Below, one piece after another: positions 1-4,842 of a stretch of DNA of 5,481 nt. Source of the stretch: a bacterium HR32. GTDB lineage: Bacteria; Sysuimicrobiota; Sysuimicrobiia; Sysuimicrobiales; Sysuimicrobiaceae. The stretch lies in contig BEII01000147.1 of assembly GCA_002898935.1 (NCBI GenBank), positions 1-5,481 on the forward strand, given 5' to 3'. The notes below the pieces were generated by a model that saw only the letters and a list, made by a program, of their open reading frames with translations, was not told the origin of the DNA and ran no database searches. The translations under genes and the position numbers were made by a program. Positions within the stretch are counted from its first letter, which is position 1, and every line of letters starts with the position of its first letter.

Positions 1-162
1 GAGGGGTTCCAGGACGAACCCCTGGGCGGCGAGCCGCCGGAGCAACTCCGACTCCGGAAGGCGCGACGGGAAGAGGCGGACCGCCTTGGGCGCGGGCGTG
101 CTGCACGCCGCCTCACAGGACTCCCACTCGGGCAGAGCACCCCGGTAGCGCTCCCAGGGCAT
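1..162 (-). CDS. Probable NOL1/NOP2/Sun-family RNA methyltransferase, N-terminal fragment
   Basis: This is the first 54 codons of a minus-strand gene that runs off the left edge in frame. It starts at ATG 162-160, whose A is also the last base of the upstream epimerase stop (TGATG), so translation is probably coupled. No Shine-Dalgarno sequence is visible in the preceding codons. The product begins MPWERYRGALPEWESC, followed by PAPKAVRL and then SELLRRLAAQGFVLEPL. This layout matches the N-terminal region of RsmB/RsmF/NOP2-type 5-methylcytosine RNA methyltransferases: a short helix with an aromatic or acidic stretch, then 'P.p.avR.n....S...LL..L...G...epl'. In those enzymes this segment precedes the SAM-binding Rossmann domain. 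The catalytic cysteines and SAM motifs lie outside the window. The usual 'RvNtl' segment reads RLFPS here, so the match is imperfect. The reading frame is solid; the family is inferred from a short stretch. Confidence 0.55.
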   Translation of the reverse strand, partial: MPWERYRGALPEWESCEAACSTPAPKAVRLFPSRLPESELLRRLAAQGFVLEPL

Positions 163-164
163 CA
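160..164 (-). promoter_or_regulatory. TGATG stop-start overlap (translational coupling)
   Basis: Read on the minus strand, the epimerase stop TGA (164-162) shares its last base with the ATG (162-160) of the next gene. With no ribosome binding site in the preceding codons, the downstream gene is probably translated by ribosomes finishing the epimerase. The two genes therefore most likely share an mRNA. Confidence 0.75.
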
Positions 165-1127
165 GGACAGCCGCGCGAGCACGTCGGGTAGGCTAGTCTC
201 CGCCTGGTACCGCGGCGCGTAGTCGAGTTCAGCCCGCGCCCGGGCGATGGAGAAGTGGTGTGGCGCCAGCATGGCGCGCAGGTTTCCCGGGCTCAGGAGG
301 TGGGCCCCAGGCACCCGGAACAGCTGCGCCAGCCCCCGGAGGGTCACCGCGGCAGGACCCACGGCCCACGCAGGTACCGGAATCTCCCGCACCCGCACGC
401 CGAGCGCGCGGGAGGCGATCCGGAGGAGCTCGCGGATGGTCCGCCGGGCGCCGTCGGTGACGTTGTACGCGCGGCCTGCCGCCTGAGGGCTCACAGCGGC
501 GAGCAGGTGGGCCTCCACTACGTCCGCCACGTGCACCACGTCCAGGGGCGCGCTCCCTCCCGCTACCACGGGGAACCAGCCGCCCCGCAGGACCCGCACC
601 AGGGTGCGGGTAAAGCGGCGGTCCCGAGGGCCGTACACGAAGCAGGGTCGCAGCACCACCACCTCCACGAGTCCGCGCGCGTGGTGCGAAAACGACAGGT
701 CTTCCGCGAGCACCTTGGACTCCCCGTACACGCCCGTGGGGCGCAGGGGCGTGTCCTCCCCCGCCGCTTCCGGGGCCGACTCGCCGTACACCGCCACCGA
801 GCTGGTGAACAGAAAGCGCCGTACGCCCGCCTCCTCGGCGGCCCGCAGGACGTTCTCCGTCCCTCCCACGTTGACGTGCAGCACCCGCTCCCGCGGCGCG
901 TCCCCGTCCAGTTCCGCCGCCACGTGGAACACCACCTCGCAGCCGGCGCAGCCCTGCCGCAGGGCCGGGAGGTCGTCGAGGGTCCCCCGCACCGGCTCGA
1001 CCCCTGCAGGCAGCGCGGCCTCCCGCCCTGGCCGGACCAGTCCCCGGACCGCCCACCCAGCGGCCAAGAGGCGTTCCGCTAGGTGGCTGCCCACAAACCC
1101 GGTGGCACCGGTGACGAACGCCCTCAC
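162..1127 (-). CDS. NAD-dependent epimerase/dehydratase (extended SDR family)
   Basis: This is a 321-residue cytoplasmic oxidoreductase of the extended short-chain dehydrogenase/reductase type, a normal length for the family. The N-terminal Rossmann motif VTGATGFVGSHL lies at residues 5-16 (GxxGxxG form, NAD(P) binding). It is followed by FHVAA near 67-71, the active-site strand TSSVAVYG at 108-115, and the catalytic YxxxK (YGESK) with Tyr134 and Lys138. LRPCFVYGPRD (159-169) and the DVVHVADVV segment near 196-204 form the usual substrate-domain side. Such enzymes act on nucleotide sugars, steroid-like 3-beta-hydroxyls or hopanoid-linked sugars; the sequence does not say which. GTG 1127 was chosen because the Rossmann strand begins at residue 3. 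The longer frame to 1343 adds 72 residues of non-family sequence lying antisense to the PPOX gene. A TACACT box sits 7 bases upstream. The gene is overlapped by the putative RNA methyltransferase downstream. Confidence 0.9.
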   Translation of the reverse strand: MRAFVTGATGFVGSHLAERLLAAGWAVRGLVRPGREAALPAGVEPVRGTLDDLPALRQGCAGCEVVFHVAAELDGDAPRERVLHVNVGGTENVLRAAEEAGVRRFLFTSSVAVYGESAPEAAGEDTPLRPTGVYGESKVLAEDLSFSHHARGLVEVVVLRPCFVYGPRDRRFTRTLVRVLRGGWFPVVAGGSAPLDVVHVADVVEAHLLAAVSPQAAGRAYNVTDGARRTIRELLRIASRALGVRVREIPVPAWAVGPAAVTLRGLAQLFRVPGAHLLSPGNLRAMLAPHHFSIARARAELDYAPRYQAETSLPDVLARLS

Positions 1128-1188
1128 GCGGTCCAGTGTACGGCATGGCGAAGGGTTGGAGCCCAGCCTGACGAATCGGACAGTCTGG
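1128..1188. promoter_or_regulatory. Divergent intergenic region
   Basis: These 61 bases separate the start of the minus-strand epimerase from the proposed start of the plus-strand operon. They must contain promoters for both directions unless the plus-strand start is further downstream. The minus-strand TACACT box is the only element I can point to. I found no clear plus-strand -10/-35 pair, operator palindrome or hairpin. Confidence 0.5.
1135..1140 (-). promoter_or_regulatory. Candidate -10 box for a leaderless epimerase mRNA
   Basis: On the minus strand TACACT is followed by exactly 7 bases and then the GTG start at 1127. A TANNNT box at this distance places the transcription start on or next to the start codon, the known geometry of leaderless mRNAs in several high-GC bacterial phyla. 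No convincing -35 hexamer lies 16-18 bases further upstream, and no Shine-Dalgarno sequence precedes the GTG. One six-base match in GC-rich DNA is weak on its own; the spacing makes it worth noting. Confidence 0.45.
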
Positions 1189-1596
1189 GTGCGGCTCAGG
1201 AAGGACTTGGTGCGCTTGTTGGAGCGGGAGCGGGTGTGCCGGGTGGCGACCGCTGACCGCTCAGGCCGGCCCCACGTGGTGCCGGTGTGCCACGTGTGGG
1301 TCGGCGGAAAGCTGTACTTCGCCACGGAAGGGACGAGCCGCAAGGTGCGAAACCTCCTTCAGAACCCGCGGGTTTGCGTGGTGGTGGACGTGTACACCGA
1401 GGACTGGAGCCGGCTGGTCGGGGTCCTGGTGGAAGGGACCGCGCGGGTCGTGCGGTCCGGGCCGCTGTTCCGGAGGGTCCGGGCGCTCCTGTACCGCAAG
1501 TACCCCCAGTACCCGGAGGACGCCGCGGTGGAACCGCCAGGGAGCGTAGTGGTCGAGGTGACCCCGCGGCGCGTGAGTTCCTGGGGGTTCGACTAG
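1189..1596 (+). CDS. PPOX-class FMN- or F420-dependent oxidoreductase, Rv0121-like
   Basis: This 135-residue single-domain protein has the split-barrel fold of pyridoxamine 5'-phosphate oxidase relatives. Visible motifs are ATADRSGRPHVVPV (20-33), the cofactor-side strand KLYFATE (41-47), and SRKVRNLLQNPRVCVVVD (50-67). DVYTEDWSRLVGV (67-79) and the late KYPQYPE (104-110) plus a C-terminal SSW (130-132) are typical of the family named after mycobacterial Rv0121, predicted to use F420. FMN cannot be excluded, since no other F420 gene is in the window. The likely role is hydride transfer on an unknown small substrate in the cytoplasm. GTG 1189 was chosen because it keeps the helix before the first strand. 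GTG 1210 has a much better Shine-Dalgarno sequence (AGGAAGG, 5-base gap) and would give 128 residues. The next gene starts 3 bases after its TAG stop. Confidence 0.85.
   Translation: MRLRKDLVRLLERERVCRVATADRSGRPHVVPVCHVWVGGKLYFATEGTSRKVRNLLQNPRVCVVVDVYTEDWSRLVGVLVEGTARVVRSGPLFRRVRALLYRKYPQYPEDAAVEPPGSVVVEVTPRRVSSWGFD
1198..1204 (+). promoter_or_regulatory. Shine-Dalgarno-like AGGAAGG bearing on the PPOX start
   Basis: AGGAAGG lies inside the proposed coding sequence, 5 bases before an in-frame GTG at 1210 and 2 bases before TTG 1207. If used, the protein would start at VRLLERER and lose most of its first helix. The upstream GTG 1189 has no good ribosome binding site. The true start is therefore open: 1189 fits family length better, 1210 fits ribosome binding better. 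Confidence 0.4.
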
Positions 1597-1599
1597 ACC

Positions 1600-2727
1600 A
1601 TGCTGGCGGCACCGCCACGGGCGCCCGCGGCGGAGCCTCCCACCGTCCGGGCCGCGTGGACGCTGGGGTGGCTGGCGTTGGCCGTGGTCGGCTTGTACGC
1701 CGACGGCTGGGCGCACAACCACCTGGTCTCCGACGCGCCGGTGTTCCCCAGGCCCGGCAGCAGCCGGCCCGGACCGCCGCACTTCGCGACAGGGCTGAGC
1801 CTCTGGCACCTCCCGTATCTCCTGGGGCTCGTCGGCGCCGCGCTTTCGACCCTCTTTCGGTGGGCCAGGTTCCGGATCGGGGGCCAGAAACCACCCCCGC
1901 AGACCGCGTACGACGTGGCCGCAGCGCTCCTGGCGGTGGCGGCCTGGCTCTGGGGGACCGCTTCAGGGGCCGCGCGGACGCCAGGGACGAGCTTCCTGCG
2001 GCTGGAGTCGCTGCCCGGTCTCGTGGGACCCCCTGCCCTGCTGCAGGCAGGAGCCCTCGTGTGGCTGGCGTGGTCCGCGGCCGCAGCCGGGTGGCCGCGC
2101 GTCCTGGGAGGGCTCCTGGTGCTGTCCACGTTCACGTATCTCACCCAGTTCCTGCACCCGTACGTGGACCCCTGGCCGTCCGCGGGCTTCCTGCGCACCG
2201 GCCTGCAAACGTACCGGTACGGGCTGTTCTACTTCGGCGAAGCCGTCGGGCTGGCGAGCTTGGTCCTGCAGGCGTCTCTGGTGGCGGGGGTCGTGGTGGC
2301 CCTGCTGCGGTCCGGCCCGCTTCCCCCGGGGGCGTTCACCGTCCTCGTGGGGCTCAACGGGACGCTCGTGGCGAGCCTGCGGGGGCAGTTCGCCTTCGTG
2401 GCTGCGGCGTGCGCCACCGGCCTGGTCGCAGACCTGCTGGCGGCCCGCCTTCGGAGGGCGCAAAGCCGCGAGCTGCCCGTGCTAGCCGCCTGTGTGGGCT
2501 TCGCGTACGCGGCCACGAGCTTTCTGGTGGTGGCCCAGTTGGGGGCCGTGGACGTGCTGTACGGGACGGGCGGGGGGTTCGCGGTGCCCAACGTCGCAGG
2601 TCTGGGATGGTCGGCGCAGATGTGGACGGGCACGTGCTTGGTGGCCGGGGCCGCAGGGTGGCTACTGGGGTGGCTCGCCTCGCCCCCATCCGGGCAGGAC
2701 AGGGCGTCAGGGGGTCGGGGATACTAG
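1600..2727 (+). CDS. Polytopic membrane protein with Asp/His motif, function unknown
   Basis: This 375-residue integral membrane protein has about nine or ten hydrophobic segments, near residues 18-35, 65-85, 105-122, 139-162, 167-185, 208-236, 244-260, 263-283, 293-317 and 340-360. The first segment ends in ADGWAHNH (34-41) and the second begins LSLWHLPYLLG (66-76), putting Asp35, His39, His41 and His70 near the same membrane face; His61 and His186 are further candidates. From memory, a group of uncharacterised bacterial membrane proteins, some near haem-copper oxidase or copper genes, has a similar 'D.w.H ... f..pwH.l.Y.G' pair. That suggests metal or haem handling, but it is recollection, not a search result. 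ATG 1600 lies 3 bases after the PPOX stop, with only a GGGGG run (1583-1587) as a distant ribosome binding candidate, so coupling is likely. The C-terminal tail (361-375) is polar. A 45-base gap follows, with no terminator hairpin seen. Confidence 0.8.
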   Translation: MLAAPPRAPAAEPPTVRAAWTLGWLALAVVGLYADGWAHNHLVSDAPVFPRPGSSRPGPPHFATGLSLWHLPYLLGLVGAALSTLFRWARFRIGGQKPPPQTAYDVAAALLAVAAWLWGTASGAARTPGTSFLRLESLPGLVGPPALLQAGALVWLAWSAAAAGWPRVLGGLLVLSTFTYLTQFLHPYVDPWPSAGFLRTGLQTYRYGLFYFGEAVGLASLVLQASLVAGVVVALLRSGPLPPGAFTVLVGLNGTLVASLRGQFAFVAAACATGLVADLLAARLRRAQSRELPVLAACVGFAYAATSFLVVAQLGAVDVLYGTGGGFAVPNVAGLGWSAQMWTGTCLVAGAAGWLLGWLASPPSGQDRASGGRGY

Positions 2728-2760
2728 GGGTGTGCGCCGGGACGGGATGCGCGGAGCGTC

Positions 2761-2769
2761 GGGGAGGAG
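2761..2769 (+). promoter_or_regulatory. Ribosome binding site for the secreted protein gene
   Basis: GGGGAGGAG contains a full GGAGG core ending 5 bases before GTG 2773. It fixes that start codon, which also gives a clean signal peptide. Confidence 0.75.
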
Positions 2770-2772
2770 TCT

Positions 2773-3363
2773 GTGAGGGCTTGGATCGCGTGGGCTAGCC
2801 TGGCGTTGGGACTCGCTGCAGCCTTCGGCGCGCAGGCCGCGGTGGTGGACCCGCGGGTGCTGGTGGTGACCGTCACCGTAGCCGGCCGGCTCCAGGACGG
2901 CCCGGAGGCGGGGAACTATTACGTAGCGTTCAACACCACCCCGCACCTGCTCTCCGGGCCTGAACCGGACGGGCGCAACTGGAGCCACTATTTGCTGCTG
3001 CAGCGGCGGCGGTTCTTCTTCGCCGCGGTGCGGGTCCCGGACCCTCCGCCGCTGCTGTTCCGGTTCACCCTGCCGCCCGAGCCGTACACCCGGGCGAGCT
3101 TGGCCGCAGATGGCCGGACGTTCCAGGCGGAGATCCCGCTGACGCTGCTGGGAGCGCTGCACAGCGCCCTGAAGGTGAACGTGGTGACCACGGACCGCGG
3201 CTACCGGGTTCTGGACGCCCTCGGGGCGGGGAGCGGGGACGCGCTGGGCTTTGTCCGGTTCGACCCCAGCCGGGAGCTGTACCGGCAGTTCCAGGACCCC
3301 GAGGGCGACGCGCCTGCGGACTACGACGTGGTCACGCTCACCCTGCGCGTGCAGGTCCCCTGA
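2773..3363 (+). CDS. Exported beta-rich protein of unknown function
   Basis: This 196-residue protein has a signal peptide: a short Arg-containing start, hydrophobic core WIAWASLALGLAAAFG (4-19) and likely cleavage after AQA (20-22). There is no lipobox cysteine, so it should be released into the periplasm or outside. The mature part is mostly alternating hydrophobic strands (LVVTVTVAG 30-38, NYYVAFNTT 48-56, HYLLLQRRRFFFAAV 72-86, VNVVTT 135-140, VVTLTLRVQ 186-194), suggesting a beta-sandwich. The layout 'YYVAFNT ... GPEPDGRNWSHYLL ... FFF' and the acidic end DPEGDAPADYD (175-185) recall DOMON/CBM9-like domains of secreted proteins, but I do not recognise a named family. The acidic loop could bind a cation. 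The GTG start is supported by a strong ribosome binding site. The gene sits between the membrane protein (45 bases) and the lipoprotein (14 bases), so it is probably co-transcribed with both. Confidence 0.8.
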   Translation: MRAWIAWASLALGLAAAFGAQAAVVDPRVLVVTVTVAGRLQDGPEAGNYYVAFNTTPHLLSGPEPDGRNWSHYLLLQRRRFFFAAVRVPDPPPLLFRFTLPPEPYTRASLAADGRTFQAEIPLTLLGALHSALKVNVVTTDRGYRVLDALGAGSGDALGFVRFDPSRELYRQFQDPEGDAPADYDVVTLTLRVQVP

Positions 3364-3378
3364 AGGGAGGGAGGAGGG
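3362..3378 (+). promoter_or_regulatory. Purine-only ribosome binding tract before the lipoprotein gene
   Basis: All 17 bases from 3362 to 3378 are A or G, beginning inside the previous stop codon and ending on the first base of the GTG start. The tract contains overlapping Shine-Dalgarno cores: GGAGGG (3366-3371), 6 bases from the start, and GGAGG (3370-3374), 3 bases from it. It decides the GTG 3378 start. Its four G-runs could also allow a two-layer G-quadruplex in the mRNA. Confidence 0.7.
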
Positions 3379-4835
3379 TGCGCTGGCTCCGGTGGATCGT
3401 CCTGTGCACGCTCGTCGCCGGCTGCGCGGAGTCCAACCTACTCCGGTCGCCGGCCACGGACACCACCCCACCCCAGATCGTGTCCACCCAGCCCGCCAAC
3501 AACGCGGAGGACGTGCAGGACGCCCGCATCACCATCACCTTCAGCGAGCCCATGTCCACCGGCTCGGTCCAGTTGGAAGCGACCCCGAGCCTCCTGTGGG
3601 GTGCGGGGACGTGGTCGGACGGGGACCGGGTGCTGACCTTCCTGCCCGCGGACCTGCGGCCGAACACCCGGTACACGGTCCGCGTAACCGGCCGGGACCG
3701 AGCCGGCAACAGCCTCACCGGGACGACCAGCTTCACGTTCAGCACGGGTGCGGTGGTGCAGGCGGCGGCGCAGGTGGAGAACCAGCTGCGCAACCGGCTG
3801 AGCGCAGCCGCGGACGTCCGGGTGTACGCCGCCTCCCTCGACTGGGTGGTCGGGGCGCCGGAGCGCGTGCTGCAGCCCCTTTCGGAGGAACAGCGGGCTG
3901 CGCGCGACCAGGCGAGCCGCCAGGCGCCGGAGATCGCGCGGCGCCTGCGGGCCTTCTTCGCCGACCGTCCTGTGAGCGCTCGAGACCTGGTGGAGTTCGC
4001 GTTCTGGCTCGACGGGGAGTTGCGCCTGGCCGCCTCCCCCATCCCCGTCCCCGAGCCGACCCCAGGCCCGCAGGCGGCCGCGGGCTCGCGGGCTTCCCCG
4101 CCCCCCCGGGCCGCAGCTTCCCCCGCGCCCACTGCCACATCGCCGTCCCCGCCTGCGGAGTCCGCGCCCGCGCGGCTGAGGGGCCTCGACGAACTGGTCC
4201 GGGAGCTGTACGCCGCTGCGGGTCGGGAGCTCTGGGCGCGGGCGAGGGAGGAGCACGACCGCGAGGCGGCCCACTACCGCGACGGGCTGGAGGAGCGCCT
4301 GCGCCAGGCCACAGCCTACCTGCGGCTGTCGAGCCTTCCGTTCGCCCGCATGGTGGTGGTGCCGAACCTCCTCGGCCCCCGGGACTCGGTGGAGTCCTTC
4401 TCCGCGGAGGGGGTCCTGCACGTGGTGGTAGGACCGTCCGCAGGCCCGAACACGCGGGGCGTGCTCCGCGCCTTCCTTCGGGCCGCGGTGGTGCCCGCGG
4501 TGGCCGCGGCGGAGCCGGCGGCGCAGCGCCTGGAGGCCGCCTACGAGCTGGTGAAGGACGTGGCCCAGGCCCGCGGGCTCCGGTCGTGGCCCGAGGTGGT
4601 ACGGGAGAGCCTGGTGCGGGCGCTGGAGGCGCGGCTTTTGTTCCCCGGACCCCAGGAGCAGAACGACGCCGTCGAGACGGCCTTCGCCCAAGGGTTCCTA
4701 TTGGTCCGGCACTTCGCGGCGCGGTTGCCCGCCCTGGAGCGCGGGGAGGTGAACCTGTCACAGTTCGTCCAGCGGTCGCTCGAGGCCACCACCCCAGAAC
4801 AGCTGCGGGCGGAGTGGGCGAACCGCAGGCGGTGA
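3378..4835 (+). CDS. Lipoprotein: SbsA Ig-like domain, Pro-rich linker, degenerate peptidase-like domain
   Basis: This is a 485-residue lipoprotein. The signal peptide ends in the lipobox LVAGC (12-16), with Cys16 as lipid anchor; Ala17 and Glu18 follow, so there is no Asp+2 inner-membrane retention signal by the E. coli rule. Residues 28-123 form a bacterial Ig-like domain of the SbsA/Big_5 type, with TPPQIVSTQPANNAEDV, ITITFSEPM (51-59) and a closing TSFTFST (117-123). A helical region (125-218) and a Pro/Ala/Ser linker (about 219-266) come next, then a second helical domain (267-485). The C-terminal part has the order VVVPNLL (326-332), VVVGPSAGPN (349-358), VLRAFLRAAVVPAV (362-375) and ESLVRALEARLL (410-421). 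This recalls DUF4932-like putative metallopeptidases, in which HExxH would fall where RAFLR (364-368) stands. The domain would then be catalytically dead. The peptidase link is my inference; the lipobox and Ig-like domain are secure. The LptF/LptG gene starts 7 bases later. Confidence 0.85.
   Translation: MRWLRWIVLCTLVAGCAESNLLRSPATDTTPPQIVSTQPANNAEDVQDARITITFSEPMSTGSVQLEATPSLLWGAGTWSDGDRVLTFLPADLRPNTRYTVRVTGRDRAGNSLTGTTSFTFSTGAVVQAAAQVENQLRNRLSAAADVRVYAASLDWVVGAPERVLQPLSEEQRAARDQASRQAPEIARRLRAFFADRPVSARDLVEFAFWLDGELRLAASPIPVPEPTPGPQAAAGSRASPPPRAAASPAPTATSPSPPAESAPARLRGLDELVRELYAAAGRELWARAREEHDREAAHYRDGLEERLRQATAYLRLSSLPFARMVVVPNLLGPRDSVESFSAEGVLHVVVGPSAGPNTRGVLRAFLRAAVVPAVAAAEPAAQRLEAAYELVKDVAQARGLRSWPEVVRESLVRALEARLLFPGPQEQNDAVETAFAQGFLLVRHFAARLPALERGEVNLSQFVQRSLEATTPEQLRAEWANRRR
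4032..4175 (+). other. Coding region for a Pro/Ala/Ser-rich linker
   Basis: Codons 219-266 of the lipoprotein encode a low-complexity stretch dominated by Pro, Ala and Ser (PIPVPEPTPGP, ASPPPRAAASPAP, TSPSPPAESAP). It is almost certainly disordered. It separates two helical parts and could span periplasm or peptidoglycan. The same GC-rich bias opens long shadow frames on the other strand. Confidence 0.75.
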
Positions 4836-4837
4836 GG
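4834..4837 (+). promoter_or_regulatory. Short GAGG ribosome binding site for the TTG start
   Basis: GAGG overlaps the lipoprotein stop codon (TGA 4833-4835) and ends 5 bases before TTG 4843. Together with the 7-base intergenic gap it implies that LptF/LptG translation follows lipoprotein translation. Confidence 0.55.
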
Positions 4838-4842
4838 CGCGG

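Noticed and set aside
255..1082. Plus-strand frames opposite the epimerase
   Set aside because: They oppose a well-supported SDR gene and show no family motif of their own.
1128..1343. Extension of the epimerase to an ATG at 1343 (72 extra residues)
   Set aside because: The extra part does not look like the SDR family, which starts at the Rossmann strand. It lies antisense to conserved PPOX motifs, and a better start signal exists at 1127.
2728..2772. Possible terminator or promoter between the membrane protein and the secreted protein
   Set aside because: The 45 bases are GC-rich, but I found no stem-loop with a T run and no credible -10/-35 pair. The only clear element is the ribosome binding site at 2761-2769.
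1287..2798. Plus-strand open frame of 503 codons across the PPOX and membrane protein genes
   Set aside because: Compositionally biased shadow frame. The two genes in the other frames have family motifs or clear membrane segments.
4080..4160. Possible tandem DNA repeat in the C- and G-rich stretch
   Set aside because: No fixed repeat unit. The pattern follows from Pro/Ala/Ser codons of the lipoprotein linker.
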